44,615 bases of DNA. Origin: an uncultured Verrucomicrobiales bacterium. Lineage in GTDB: Bacteria > Verrucomicrobiota > Verrucomicrobiia > Verrucomicrobiales > Akkermansiaceae. How positions within the stretch are numbered: position 1 is the stretch's first letter; the number at the start of each line of letters is the position of its first letter. Below are positions 18,689-28,056 of the stretch, one piece after another. Both the position numbers and the translations under genes were made by a program. The stretch spans positions 1 through 44,615 of the forward strand of contig CALGZA010000054.1 of assembly GCA_937934595.1 (NCBI GenBank). Direction: 5' to 3'. The notes below the pieces were generated by a model, which was given only the letters and a program-made list of their open reading frames with translations, was not told the DNA's origin and searched no databases.

Positions 18689-19993
18689 TTATTGTTGGTT
18701 TTGGTATAGTGTTTCTTTTTCACTTTTAGCGATGATGACAGCGGCGCATGAGTCTCCGAAGACATTGACTGCGGTTCGGCTCATGTCGAGGAGTCTGTCT
18801 ACAGCGAATAGTGCGAGGATGGCGTTGTTAGCGCCTGGGATGCCTGAGTTGTTCATGATGATGAGGATGGCGACCATGGATGCTGATGGTACGCCTGCGA
18901 CTCCGATGCTGGTGAGGAGTGCTGAGATGACGACGAGCATTTGAGCTGTGAGAGTCATGTCTAGGCCCATGACTTGTGCGACGAAGATGACGGCGATGCA
19001 TTCGTAGAGTGCGGTGCCATCCATATTTACTGTGGCACCGAGTGGTAGTGTGAAGCTGGCGGTTTTTTTGCTGACTCCTGCGTTGTCTTGAACGCAGCGC
19101 ATGGTGATGGGGAGGGTGGCGGATGAGCTGGATGTGGAGAAGGCGGTGAGGAGAGCTGTTTTCATGGCTTTGAAGTGCTGTATGGGGTTTATTTTGCCGA
19201 TGACTTTGAGTAGTATGGGGAGGATGATGAACATGTGGAGAGCGAGTGCGAGGAGGACGGTGAAGAAGTAGGGGGCGAGCTGGGTGAAGATTTCTGTTCC
19301 GCTTTTGTGAACGGTGACTACGATCATGCCGAATATGCCTATGGGTGCGCAGGTCATGATCCATTGTGTGATTTTGATCATGACGTCGTTTAGGCTTTGG
19401 AAGAACGTGGTGAGTGGTTGCATTTGGTTTTTAGGGAGTTGGGTCATTGCGATGCCGAACATGAGGCTGAAGACGAGGAGGCCGAGGAGCTGTCCATCTG
19501 CGCCTGCTTTTATGATGTTAGAGGGGAGCATTCGTTTGAAGATGGCGGTCCAGTCTTTGGCTTGTTCTTGGCGGTTTTCTGCGAATCTAAGTTTGTCGTT
19601 TTCTGTGGTTTGTGCTGGAGCGTTGTTGAATACTTCTTGGAGTTCTGTGTTTGGTTGACCGTCGATGAGTCCTGGCTGGATGAGGTTTACGATGATGAGT
19701 CCGAGGATGACTGCGGAGAGGGTGCTGAGGAGGTAGAAGCTGAGGGTTTTTAGTCCCATGCGGCGGAAGCCATCGAATCCGGCGAGTCCGGCGAGTCCAG
19801 CGATGATGGATGAGACGACGAGTGGGACGATGATCATTTTGAGTGCTTGGAGGAAGAGGTCACCGAGTAGGGAGCAAATGTTTAGGGTTTGGTCGATCCA
19901 GTTGGAGTTGTTGAATTGTTTAAGTGTGGTGCCTACGATGATGGCTAATACGAGAGCGATGATGATTTGCCAGTGGGCTGCTACTTTCTTCAT
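18689..19993 (-). CDS. Dicarboxylate/amino acid:cation symporter (DAACS family)
   Basis: Inner-membrane Na+ or H+ coupled uptake of glutamate, aspartate or C4-dicarboxylates. Multiple hydrophobic helices are visible, with the family signature in SFTLPLGATVNMDGTALYE (substrate and cation site) and the upstream serine-rich re-entrant loop TAFSTSSSSATLPITM. Length 434 is usual. A segment of about 40 polar residues near 120-155 forms the extracellular loop. Sequence alone does not distinguish GltP, GltT and DctA types. It is divergent from gltX, with which glutamate uptake would make functional sense, but that link is only inferred. Confidence 0.92.
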   Translation of the reverse strand: MKKVAAHWQIIIALVLAIIVGTTLKQFNNSNWIDQTLNICSLLGDLFLQALKMIIVPLVVSSIIAGLAGLAGFDGFRRMGLKTLSFYLLSTLSAVILGLIIVNLIQPGLIDGQPNTELQEVFNNAPAQTTENDKLRFAENRQEQAKDWTAIFKRMLPSNIIKAGADGQLLGLLVFSLMFGIAMTQLPKNQMQPLTTFFQSLNDVMIKITQWIMTCAPIGIFGMIVVTVHKSGTEIFTQLAPYFFTVLLALALHMFIILPILLKVIGKINPIQHFKAMKTALLTAFSTSSSSATLPITMRCVQDNAGVSKKTASFTLPLGATVNMDGTALYECIAVIFVAQVMGLDMTLTAQMLVVISALLTSIGVAGVPSASMVAILIIMNNSGIPGANNAILALFAVDRLLDMSRTAVNVFGDSCAAVIIAKSEKETLYQNQQ

Positions 19994-20077
19994 GGGCGTA
20001 GCTTACAGATAAGTGGGGTGGTGTAAAAAAATAAATTTCACGTTGCAATTTCAGGGGGAGGATATTGACTGTTTGTC

Positions 20078-21391
20078 ATGAGTAAACCTGTTCGCACCCG
20101 TTTCGCACCGTCGCCCACTGGTTATTTACATATTGGTGGTGCACGCACTGCTTTGTTTAATTGGTTGTATGCTAAGAAGCATGGTGGGGATTTTATTTTA
20201 CGTGTGGAGGATACTGATGAGAGTAGGAATACTGATGAGGCAAGGGCTGCTATTTTTGAGGGATTGGCTTGGTTGGGTATAAGTGTGGATGAGGGGCCGA
20301 ATGAGGGTGGGGGCTGTGGACCTTATAATCAGTCTGAGAGGCAAGATATATATGAGAAGTGGTTTCAGAAGTTGGTAGTGGCTGGGAGGGTTTATGAGGA
20401 TGCTGGGGCTTGGAGATTCCGATTTGAGCGAAAGCCGATAACGATGCATGATATGGTGTGTGGTGAGGTGACTATAGATTATACGGATGAGTCTATAAAT
20501 CCTGATATGACGGTTAAGCGATCAAATGGTGCGTTTGTGTTTCATTTTGTGAATGTTGTGGATGATATAGAGATGGGGATGACGCATGTGATCCGAGGTG
20601 AGGATCATTTGATGAATACGCCTAAGCATTTGCAGTTGTTTGAGGCTTTGGGTGAGGAGCCGCCTGAGTATGCGCATATTCCTTTGATTTTGAATCAGGA
20701 TGGTTCGAAGATGTCTAAGCGTGATGAGGGGGCTGCTGTGGCTGGATATTCTGAGATGGGTTTTGTTTCTGATGCTGTGGTTAATTACATAGCGATGCTG
20801 GGGTGGTCATCTAAGGGAGATCAGGAGGTGTTTTCAGTGGATGAGTTAGTGCGTTATTTTGATTTGGAGGGAGTGAACCGTTCTGGAGCTAAGTTTGATG
20901 TGGAGAAGTGTGCATGGTTTAACCAGCAGCATTTATTGGCGATGGGTGGTGATGAGTTTGCGGCGTTGGCAGTTCCTTATGTTGAGGGTGCGGGGGTGGC
21001 TGTTGATGGTGATTATGTGAGGATGGCTGGTTCTGTTCAGGAGAAGGTGAAGTTACTTGCTGAGGTGCCGGGGATGATTTCTTTTTTCAGGGATGGGGAT
21101 TATCCTTTTGATGATGCTGCGATGGAGAAGGTGAGGGGGAATGAGCAGGCGGTGGTTCTGTTGGAGAAGCTGGCTGAGAGTTTTTCAGGGTTAAGTGACT
21201 GGGGAGAGGCTAAGGGGAGTATAGGTGAGACTGCGAAGGCGAATGGAGCGAAGCCTGGTCAGTTGATGTTTCCTACGCGTGTGGCGCTGAGTGGGATGAT
21301 GGGTGGGCCTGATTTGGGTGAGATTTTGAGTATTTTAGGTCAAGAGGAGTCTGTGAGGAGATTACGAAGAGCTATTGGGGAGCTGTCATGA
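20078..21391 (+). CDS. gltX: Glutamyl-tRNA synthetase
   Basis: Charges tRNA(Glu) with glutamate. The HIGH-type motif is in FAPSPTGYLHIGGARTALFN (residues 8-27) and the KMSKR loop in GSKMSKRDEGA near 210-220. The class Ia fold is clear throughout. At 437 residues it is somewhat shorter than the usual 465-500, mainly in the C-terminal anticodon-binding part. With gatB elsewhere in the window, a non-discriminating enzyme that also mischarges tRNA(Gln) is possible. Its stop overlaps the start of aroE by 4 bp, so the two are translationally coupled. Confidence 0.96.
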   Translation: MSKPVRTRFAPSPTGYLHIGGARTALFNWLYAKKHGGDFILRVEDTDESRNTDEARAAIFEGLAWLGISVDEGPNEGGGCGPYNQSERQDIYEKWFQKLVVAGRVYEDAGAWRFRFERKPITMHDMVCGEVTIDYTDESINPDMTVKRSNGAFVFHFVNVVDDIEMGMTHVIRGEDHLMNTPKHLQLFEALGEEPPEYAHIPLILNQDGSKMSKRDEGAAVAGYSEMGFVSDAVVNYIAMLGWSSKGDQEVFSVDELVRYFDLEGVNRSGAKFDVEKCAWFNQQHLLAMGGDEFAALAVPYVEGAGVAVDGDYVRMAGSVQEKVKLLAEVPGMISFFRDGDYPFDDAAMEKVRGNEQAVVLLEKLAESFSGLSDWGEAKGSIGETAKANGAKPGQLMFPTRVALSGMMGGPDLGEILSILGQEESVRRLRRAIGELS

Positions 21392-22266
21392 TGGAGGTTT
21401 ATAGGGTTGATGATCTGAGGGGTGGGTTGGTTCCTGAGGGAGCGAGGTTGGCTGTTTTGGGTTATCCTGTTTCTCATTCGGCGTCTCCGCAGATGCATCA
21501 GGCTGCTTTGGATGCGCTGGGGTTAGAGATGAGTTATATTAGGGTAGAGGTAGAGCCTGGTTGTGTGCGTGAGGTGTTAGGTTTGTTAGAGGGTTTGGGT
21601 TTTTTGGGATGTAATGTGACTATTCCGCATAAGCTTGAGGCGATGGAGTGTTGTGATGTTTTATCTGATGCGGTTAGGGCATTGGGGGTAGCTAATACGA
21701 TTCATTTTAGGGGGGGGGAGATTTTTGGTGATAGTACGGATGGTCCTGGCTTGGTGAGGGCGATTGAGGAGGATTTTGGGATGGTGCTTGAGGGTGCGAG
21801 GGTGTTGGTTCTGGGTGCTGGTGGGGGTGCTGGTAAGGCGATTTCTATGCAGCTACATTCAGAGGGGTGTGCTGATTTGTATTTATCTAACAGGACTGTA
21901 AGTAAGGTGGAGGAGCTGAGGGCTGGGTTACCTGATTCTGGTACGGTTGTGCATGTTTTAGGTAATGATGCGGCTGGGATAGATGCTGTTATTGGGGGTG
22001 TGGATTTGGTAATAAATGCGACTTCGATGGGGATGGGTGATGATGATGATTTACCGATGTCTGTTGGGGGGCTTGGATCAGGGCATAGGGTTTATGATGT
22101 TGTTTATAGTCCTCCTGTTACGCGGTTCATGGAGGCGGCTGGTGAGCGAGGAGCTGAGGTGGCGAATGGGTTGTCGATGTTGGTTCACCAGGGAGCGATT
22201 TCTTTTGAGTTATGGACTGGGAGGGAGCCTGACACGGGGTTGATGCGGCGTGCTGTTATGGGTTAG
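21388..22266 (+). CDS. aroE: Shikimate dehydrogenase
   Basis: NADP-dependent reduction of 3-dehydroshikimate to shikimate in aromatic amino acid synthesis. The substrate site is in YPVSHSASPQMH (27-37), with catalytic Lys82 in NVTIPHK and Asp118 in DSTDG. The nucleotide loop is VLGAGGGAGKA (141-151), followed by SNRT. The 292 residues include about ten extra at the N-terminus. The ATG overlaps the gltX stop (ATGA), and the 3' end overlaps the convergent zinc-ribbon gene by 4 bp. Codons are strongly T/G-ending. Confidence 0.95.
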   Translation: MMEVYRVDDLRGGLVPEGARLAVLGYPVSHSASPQMHQAALDALGLEMSYIRVEVEPGCVREVLGLLEGLGFLGCNVTIPHKLEAMECCDVLSDAVRALGVANTIHFRGGEIFGDSTDGPGLVRAIEEDFGMVLEGARVLVLGAGGGAGKAISMQLHSEGCADLYLSNRTVSKVEELRAGLPDSGTVVHVLGNDAAGIDAVIGGVDLVINATSMGMGDDDDLPMSVGGLGSGHRVYDVVYSPPVTRFMEAAGERGAEVANGLSMLVHQGAISFELWTGREPDTGLMRRAVMG

Positions 22267-23381
22267 TTTTGTTTTGGTGGGGATTGCCAGTCTAGTCTGT
22301 GAATTTCTTTGAGTACCATTACTGTTTGTCCTTCGATGTCTTCAAAGTCTATGGTGACATCGAGTCTGATGCTTTCGGTGGGGTCAAATGTTCTGAAGAC
22401 GTCATCTTTGTTTAATTTTTTTCGTCTGCGTTCTCGTAGTAATTTGAATTGTTTATTGAGTGTGGATCTGGCTTTAGTTTGGTGTTTTACGAAGACTGGT
22501 TGAGGGAGTTGGCTAGGTTTGTTGCTGTTGTTTAGAGCTTCTGAGAATTTGTATTCTGAGTATCCGCTTATGGAGATGGATCCTGTGGCTGGTTCTCTGG
22601 CGTAGAGTTTGAATTTTTTTGGTGTATTTTTGGTTTTATTTTCACCGAATCTGAACCAGCTCATTTCACCGAGTCTGACGAAGTGAGGCCAGTCGATGAG
22701 CCATTCTTCGCCTTGTTTCCAGAAAAGGATTTCGAATTTGAATGATGATGATTTTTTATCAGATTGTGGTGTGTATTCTAGGAGGAGTTCTGCTTTTGTT
22801 GAGTTTTTTTCTTCGATGAGTCTGAAGTTTAGATGGCGGGATGATGTGAGCTGGTTGTTCATGAAATTGCTGGCGTAGTAGCGGTCAATATCTAGAACGA
22901 GCTCACTGCCGTTTAGGATGTGCGTTGATTTTGTGTTGATGATGTTAGCGGATACGAAGCTGGAGAAGCGGTTGATGCATTTGTTGTATGCTGTTTTTTT
23001 TCTGATGAAGTAGTCTTTGTCTTCATTATCAAGTTGGTCGTTTTTTATAGATGCTACTTCAGCTTCTTTGTTTAGTTTAGAGACTGAGAAGAGTACGCCA
23101 GCGAGGCCCATGATCCAGAGGATACAGATGATGGTCCACTTGGTGCGTTTTTTTTTCTTCTGCATGGATAGGAAGTCTGCTTCATCCATTCCAGGGATGC
23201 CGTGTCTGGTTCTTTGCCTTGGTTGTTGTGATGGAGGCATGACGGGCATGGAGTTAAACTTTGATCTGACTGGATTTTCGCCACAAACATCACAGCGTAT
23301 GTCTTCTTTGTTGATGATGGTTGACTTGAATAGTGCGCTACAGCGTTCGCAGTGGTATAGAAATTTGTTGTTTTCAGACAT
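22263..23381 (-). CDS. Zinc-ribbon single-pass membrane protein, unknown function
   Basis: The N-terminal 35 residues form a probable zinc ribbon: two Cys pairs in YHCERCSALF and IRCDVCGENP. After a basic stretch (KKKKRTKW), one transmembrane segment follows at about residues 82-101 (WTIICILWIMGLAGVLFSVS), so the ribbon lies in the cytoplasm and about 270 residues outside. The outer part contains EEWLIDWPHFVRLGEMSWFR and a Lys/Arg-rich stretch; I recognise no family. It is the last gene of a minus-strand group after hisF (69-bp gap). A sensor or regulatory role is possible but unsupported. Confidence 0.75.
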   Translation of the reverse strand: MSENNKFLYHCERCSALFKSTIINKEDIRCDVCGENPVRSKFNSMPVMPPSQQPRQRTRHGIPGMDEADFLSMQKKKKRTKWTIICILWIMGLAGVLFSVSKLNKEAEVASIKNDQLDNEDKDYFIRKKTAYNKCINRFSSFVSANIINTKSTHILNGSELVLDIDRYYASNFMNNQLTSSRHLNFRLIEEKNSTKAELLLEYTPQSDKKSSSFKFEILFWKQGEEWLIDWPHFVRLGEMSWFRFGENKTKNTPKKFKLYAREPATGSISISGYSEYKFSEALNNSNKPSQLPQPVFVKHQTKARSTLNKQFKLLRERRRKKLNKDDVFRTFDPTESIRLDVTIDFEDIEGQTVMVLKEIHRLDWQSPPKQN

Positions 23382-23450
23382 AGGGATGGAGTGATTATTG
23401 ATTTAGTTTTGATAAGATCAATTCTTTTATAGTTGTTGTGGATGGGTGTT

Positions 23451-24221
23451 TTAGTGGGAGAACATGGGGCGTGCGGGGATGCCTTTTTCTGCGAAGTATT
23501 GTTTTGCTTCTTTGACTGAGTGCTGTCCGAAGTGGAAGATGCTAGCGGCTAGGACTGCGTCTGCTTTTCCTTGTTCTAGGACGTCAACCATGTGTTGTAA
23601 ATTCCCTGCTCCTCCGCTGGCGATGACTGGGATGCCAACTGCTTCACTGACTGCTGCGGTTAGTTCTATGTCGTATCCGTCTTTTGTTCCGTCTGCGTCC
23701 ATGCTTGTGAGTAGGATTTCTCCTGCTCCTCTGTTGTAGGCTTCTTTGGCCCATTGAATGGCGTCTATACCGACGGGTTTTCTGCCACCGTGGGTGTAAA
23801 CTCCCCATTTGCCGTTGGCTTCTTTTTTGGCATCGATGGCGATGACGATGCATTGGTTTCCGAATGCTTCTGCACCTGCGTTTATTGCGTCTGGGTTGAC
23901 GATTGCGGCTGTGTTCATGGCGATTTTATCTGCGCCTGCGAGGAGCATTTTACGCATGTCATCTACGTTACGGATTCCGCCTCCGACGGTGAGTGGAATG
24001 AAGCATTTTTCTGCGGTTCTTCTGACGACATCGACCATGGTGTCTCTGCCGTCGCTGGATGCTGTGATGTCTAGGAATACGAGTTCATCGGCTTCTTGTT
24101 GATTGTATGCGATGGCGCTTTCGACTGGGTCTCCTGCGTCACGTAGGTCAACGAAGTTAGTTCCTTTGACTACTCTGCCGTTTGTGACATCTAGGCAGGG
24201 GATGATTCTTTTTGCTAGCAT
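23451..24221 (-). CDS. hisF: Imidazole glycerol phosphate synthase cyclase subunit
   Basis: A TIM-barrel cyclase that with HisH makes imidazole glycerol phosphate and AICAR in histidine synthesis. The catalytic pair is present: Asp11 in IIPCLDV and Asp130 in VIAIDAK. The phosphate-binding motifs [10 protein letters not shown] and [10 protein letters not shown] are intact, and length 256 is standard. No hisH, hisA or hisI is adjacent. It sits 19 bp after the nuclease gene and before the zinc-ribbon gene, an odd place for a his gene. Confidence 0.97.
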   Translation of the reverse strand: MLAKRIIPCLDVTNGRVVKGTNFVDLRDAGDPVESAIAYNQQEADELVFLDITASSDGRDTMVDVVRRTAEKCFIPLTVGGGIRNVDDMRKMLLAGADKIAMNTAAIVNPDAINAGAEAFGNQCIVIAIDAKKEANGKWGVYTHGGRKPVGIDAIQWAKEAYNRGAGEILLTSMDADGTKDGYDIELTAAVSEAVGIPVIASGGAGNLQHMVDVLEQGKADAVLAASIFHFGQHSVKEAKQYFAEKGIPARPMFSH

Positions 24222-24240
24222 GATTTGTGGTTGTTGTTTT

Positions 24241-24936
24241 TTACATTCCCCATGCTCCGACTTTGCGTTTTTTGGCGTTGTTTTCCATGGCTTTGAGGCG
24301 CTCTTTTTGTTTTTTCCAGTTGGTTCCGTCTGGAAGGTTTCCGCCTCTTGTTGATAGGCGAACGAGTCCTTCGTTAACGAGGAGCTCGTGGAGGTAGAAT
24401 TCTTTTCCTTTGTCTTCTAGGATGATGAATGCGTGGATTCTATTTTCTGATGGTCTGTCTGTGACTGGTTCCCATTTTGTGATGACTTTGAATGTTTTTC
24501 CTTTGATGAGGCTCATGGTTCTTTTTTTGCCGAGTGTGCCGAGTGTGGCAGTTTGGTCACGATTGAGTCCGCCGAAGTATTTTCCTTGTTTGTCTAGTCT
24601 TTCTCCGTTGTTTTCTCCTCCTCCGTATGTTTTGTATGCGCTTTCAGCTGTGTCTGCGTAGTAGAGACGGATTTCGCTTTGTCCTTTGGCGTGTTTGATG
24701 TGGAAGCTGTCACCGTCGTTGTGTTTGTGGTTTACGAGGCGACAGTTTTCGAGGATTTGGTATTCTGATCCTTTGACTTTGACTTCTGTTAGTCCGTTTA
24801 CGCTGATGGCGCTGGGTTTAGCTGAGGTGAGGTTGTCTATTAGGTTTGGGTTATGGTTTTTGATGTACCATGTGACAGCGGCGATTAGGAGTGTTACGAT
24901 GAGCATCAGTGTGGATTGTTTTTTCTTCTTGGACAT
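24241..24936 (-). CDS. Membrane-anchored staphylococcal nuclease-like protein
   Basis: SNase-fold (thermonuclease) domain, a probable Ca-dependent nuclease outside the cytoplasm. An N-terminal anchor or signal ([17 protein letters not shown], about 9-25) follows a lysine-rich start. Catalytic features are readable: DGD at 74-76, Arg90, then DTAES with Asp95, Thr96 and Glu98, matching the DTPE motif with one change. The C-terminal [10 protein letters not shown] and [10 protein letters not shown] are also typical. Length 231 is a little above the single-domain norm because of the linker. It lies between an M23 peptidase (26 bp) and hisF (19 bp), likely in one transcript. Confidence 0.85.
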   Translation of the reverse strand: MSKKKKQSTLMLIVTLLIAAVTWYIKNHNPNLIDNLTSAKPSAISVNGLTEVKVKGSEYQILENCRLVNHKHNDGDSFHIKHAKGQSEIRLYYADTAESAYKTYGGGENNGERLDKQGKYFGGLNRDQTATLGTLGKKRTMSLIKGKTFKVITKWEPVTDRPSENRIHAFIILEDKGKEFYLHELLVNEGLVRLSTRGGNLPDGTNWKKQKERLKAMENNAKKRKVGAWGM

Positions 24937-24962
24937 AGTGTTTTTTTGTTTGAGGGGGTGTT

Positions 24963-25607
24963 CTACAGTCCAGAGTAGCCTTTGTAAACCTTGTATGTTT
25001 TGGTGGGGACAGCTTGTTTACGCCATTCTTTTCTGAGTTTACGGTATTTTTTGATAAATAGTGTGGGGTTAGCCCAGTTGCTGTATGATTTTCTGACGCT
25101 ATTTCTGTGCATTCCTATGGAGAGATTGTGTCTGATTTCGAAGTGTAGGTGAGCGGGGTACATGCCTCTGTTGTTGCCCATTGTGGCGATTTTTTGTCCA
25201 CGGGTGACGAGGTCGCCTTTTTTGACTAACATTTTACGGTTGTGTCCGTAGAGTGAGTCTGCATATTTAATTTTGCCAGATTTTGGGTCACGGTATGCGT
25301 GGCGTATTATGATGACGCGACCCCAGCCGCCTTTGACGTCGTGAGCGAATGTGACTATTCCATTAGCGCAGGCGTAGATGGGGTCATGTAGGTCTGTGTT
25401 TCCACCGCCTGTGCCGTTCCAGTCCTCGCCGAAGTGGACGGGTTTTTTGAGGCGGATTCCGCGAGCTTTGTAGTATTTTTTTGCGTTTGGTTTGCCGACT
25501 GGGAAGTCGAATCCGTCAGCGAGTAGGACGCGAACTTGTTGTGCGCATGATGGGTGTGTAGTAAGCAGTGTGATTGCAGTTATTAATGAATATAAAAGAT
25601 GGTTCAC
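24963..25607 (-). CDS. Exported M23 (LytM-type) metallopeptidase
   Basis: A peptidoglycan endopeptidase or a related regulator in the periplasm. The signal peptide is MNHLLYSLITAITLLT with likely cleavage near HPSCAQ (a possible lipobox at Cys21). Zinc ligands appear as His58 and Asp62 in VHFGEDWN, with His153 and His155 in AHLHFE, and YGH near 120-122. All catalytic residues look intact, so activity is likely. It is the first gene of the four-gene minus-strand group and is divergent from the CvpA-like gene. Confidence 0.88.
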   Translation of the reverse strand: MNHLLYSLITAITLLTTHPSCAQQVRVLLADGFDFPVGKPNAKKYYKARGIRLKKPVHFGEDWNGTGGGNTDLHDPIYACANGIVTFAHDVKGGWGRVIIIRHAYRDPKSGKIKYADSLYGHNRKMLVKKGDLVTRGQKIATMGNNRGMYPAHLHFEIRHNLSIGMHRNSVRKSYSNWANPTLFIKKYRKLRKEWRKQAVPTKTYKVYKGYSGL

Positions 25608-25688
25608 TGTTGTTAGTTTATGTTTTATTGTGGGTTGTGACGATTCAAAAATGTGGGTTTGTTATTGGGGGTTGAATAAATGGTGTTA

Positions 25689-25718
25689 TTGATTAGAGTT
25701 TTTTATCTTATCTATTAT
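25689..25718 (+). promoter_or_regulatory. Candidate promoter of CvpA-like gene
   Basis: TTGATT (25689-25694) and TATTAT (25713-25718) are 18 bp apart. The -10 element ends only 8 bp before the ATG, so transcription would begin at or very near the start codon. Pattern match only. Confidence 0.3.
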
Positions 25719-25726
25719 ACTTAAGC

Positions 25727-26554
25727 ATGAATATACTTGGAGAATTTAACATACATGAACTTGGCACTAGTGGTGTGATCACAGTGGTGGTGGCGGTGCT
25801 GACATTACTTGGATTTATCAAGGGTGCTGTGAAGTTGGTGTTTCTTTTGTTTACACTGGCTGGAGCTGGTTATGCTGGGTATTGGGGTTCTGAGGTGGGT
25901 GTGAATTATATACAGGGCTTGTGGGCTGGGGCTCCTGAGTATTTGGGGACTGCTTGTGCTGCTGTGTGTGGGTTGGTAGTTTTTTATTTACTGTCTAAGA
26001 TATTTGGATTTTTTACTGATCCTTTTGAGAATAGTGGTTTTATATCTCGGATAGCTTTTGGGATACCTGCTGCATTGGTTAGTTTGGTAGCTGCTGTGGG
26101 GTTGGTGTGGTTGAGTTTGAATTTTTTGAAGGATAAGGGTGGTGAGGGTGAGCTTAAGTATTGGATCACACAGGATGACTCGGAGGATGGGGGGCGTTTG
26201 AAGGGTTATCCTTTGTTGGCGAGTTTGAAGCAGAAGTTTGATTCATCTGTGGTAGGTAAGACGGTGTCTAGTTTTTACGGTTCTCATGATAGTGAGAAGC
26301 ATAATTTAGCAAAGTTGCTGGTGATAGCAAATACTTCGATGGATAAGATGAGGCATTTAGCTCAGGATGAGAGGGTGGCTAAACTATTAGGTAATGCTGA
26401 TGTGCAGCGGTTAATTAATGATGAGGGGGTGCAGGATCAGATATCTGAGAATGACGTGCAGGGCTTGTTGGATAATCCTGCGTTGATGGATGCGTTAAAG
26501 GATGGTGATTTGTTAGATGATTTATTGGCCATTGGGGCAGATAAGCTGAGGTGA
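25727..26554 (+). CDS. CvpA-like membrane protein
   Basis: The N-terminal 135 residues have four hydrophobic segments (near 16-32, 36-55, 72-90 and 110-131), including VVVAVLTLLGFIKGAVKL. This general layout fits the CvpA/colicin V production family, but I cannot confirm it. The C-terminal 140 residues are soluble and helical, with short acidic leucine-rich units (LLGNADVQRLINDEGVQDQI, GLLDNPALMDALKDGDLLDD). That tail arrangement is often seen in PVC members. Function unknown. It lies 38 bp upstream of gatB and may be co-transcribed with it. Confidence 0.6.
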   Translation: MNILGEFNIHELGTSGVITVVVAVLTLLGFIKGAVKLVFLLFTLAGAGYAGYWGSEVGVNYIQGLWAGAPEYLGTACAAVCGLVVFYLLSKIFGFFTDPFENSGFISRIAFGIPAALVSLVAAVGLVWLSLNFLKDKGGEGELKYWITQDDSEDGGRLKGYPLLASLKQKFDSSVVGKTVSSFYGSHDSEKHNLAKLLVIANTSMDKMRHLAQDERVAKLLGNADVQRLINDEGVQDQISENDVQGLLDNPALMDALKDGDLLDDLLAIGADKLR

Positions 26555-26592
26555 GAGATGCTTTTTTAATTATGATTTATTAGATATAAGAT

Positions 26593-28056
26593 ATGCCTAG
26601 AGAAGATTATATAGCTACGATTGGTTTGGAGGTTCACTGCCAGATTACTGCGAATTCTAAGATGTTTTGTGGTTGTAGGGCTGCGTATGGGGATGATCCT
26701 AATACGAATGTTTGTCCGGTTTGTCTTGGTTTGCCTGGAGCTCTGCCTGTTTTAAACAAGCATGCAATAGAGCAGACTATTTTGGCTGGGATGTTATTAG
26801 GCTGTGAGACTCCTGAGGTTTCTAGGTGGGATAGGAAGAATTATTTTTATCCTGATATGCCTAAGAATTATCAGTTGACGCAGTTAGATGTTCCTTTGTG
26901 TTTGGGGGGTGGTGTTCCATTGTATGATATAGCCTATCCGAAGGATGTGCAGAAGGGTATAGCGAATCCTGGGAAGGTTGTGAAGATGAATAGGATTCAT
27001 CTTGAGGAGGATGTGGCTAAGTCGACTCATTTTTCTAATCATTCTTTGATTGATTATAACCGTGCAGGTATGCCGCTGATGGAGCTGGTGACTGAGCCGG
27101 ATATAGATACGGCTGATGAGGCTTATGCTTTTTTGAAGTCACTGCAGCAGATATTGGTTTATGGGGGGATTTCTGATGCTGATATGGAGAAGGGGCAGAT
27201 GCGTTGTGATGTGAATATATCTGTAAGGCCGGTGGGGACGGCTGAGTTAAGGACGAAGTTAGAGGTAAAGAATTTAAATTCGATTACGGCTGTTAGGAAG
27301 TCTATAGAATTTGAGATTCAGCGTCAGTGTGATGAGTATGATGAGGGGATAGAGCAGAAGCAGGCTACGATACGATGGGATGATGCGATAGGGGAGACTG
27401 TGGTGATGAGGGTTAAGGAGGATTCTGCAGATTATCGTTATTTTACGGAGCCTGATTTGTTACCGGTAAGGACGGTTGAATTGGTGGCTAAGATGCGGAG
27501 TTTTGTCCCTGAGTTACCCCATGAGAAGCGTGAGCGGTTTGTGGTTGATTACGGTGTGTCTGAGTATGATGCTGGTGTGCTGACGTCTGAGAAGGCTCTG
27601 GCGGATTATTTTGAGAAAGCTGCTGAGGGTTCTAAGGTGGCTAAGAAGGTGGCGAACTGGGTGATTAATGGGTTACTGGGTAAGTTGAACGAGACTGATG
27701 TGAGTGTGAGGGATAATCCTTTTCCTGCTGGTTCTTTGAGAGCTTTGGTGGATTTGGTAGAGGCGGGAACGGTGACGAATAAGCAGGCTAGGGAGGTGTT
27801 TGATGTGATCTGGGAGTCACCAGATGAGTCACCGGCAGATGTGGCTAAGGGGCTTGGTTTTGAGCCGGCGGACCAATCTGCTGTGGAGGGTATTATTGAT
27901 CAAGTAATTTTAGATAATCCGGATAAGGTGGAGGAGATCAAGGGAGGGAATCCTAGGATGGTGAACTGGCTGACAGGTCAGGTGATGAAGGCTTCTCAGG
28001 GGAAGGCTAATCCGAAGCTGGTAACGGATAGTATTTCTGCGAAGTTGGGTCTTTAG
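26593..28056 (+). CDS. gatB: Asp/Glu-tRNA amidotransferase subunit B
   Basis: Part of GatCAB, which converts mischarged Glu-tRNA(Gln) or Asp-tRNA(Asn) to the correct amide. Family signatures are clear: IGLEVHCQ, KMFCGCRAAYGDDPNTNVCP with the zinc cysteines, GLPGALPVLN, KNYFYPDMPKNYQLTQ and DYNRAGMPLMELVTEPD. The C-terminal YqeY-like tail contains GGNPRMVNWLTGQVMKASQG. The 487 residues are standard. gatA and gatC are not in this window. The start is a plain ATG without Shine-Dalgarno. The 3' end overlaps the convergent CBS/DUF21 gene by 4 bp. Confidence 0.97.
   Translation: MPREDYIATIGLEVHCQITANSKMFCGCRAAYGDDPNTNVCPVCLGLPGALPVLNKHAIEQTILAGMLLGCETPEVSRWDRKNYFYPDMPKNYQLTQLDVPLCLGGGVPLYDIAYPKDVQKGIANPGKVVKMNRIHLEEDVAKSTHFSNHSLIDYNRAGMPLMELVTEPDIDTADEAYAFLKSLQQILVYGGISDADMEKGQMRCDVNISVRPVGTAELRTKLEVKNLNSITAVRKSIEFEIQRQCDEYDEGIEQKQATIRWDDAIGETVVMRVKEDSADYRYFTEPDLLPVRTVELVAKMRSFVPELPHEKRERFVVDYGVSEYDAGVLTSEKALADYFEKAAEGSKVAKKVANWVINGLLGKLNETDVSVRDNPFPAGSLRALVDLVEAGTVTNKQAREVFDVIWESPDESPADVAKGLGFEPADQSAVEGIIDQVILDNPDKVEEIKGGNPRMVNWLTGQVMKASQGKANPKLVTDSISAKLGL

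Noticed and set aside
18828-19364. 178-codon His/Arg-rich minus frame in the symporter gene
   Set aside because: Alternate frame of the DAACS symporter; extreme His/Arg/Pro content is a frame artefact.
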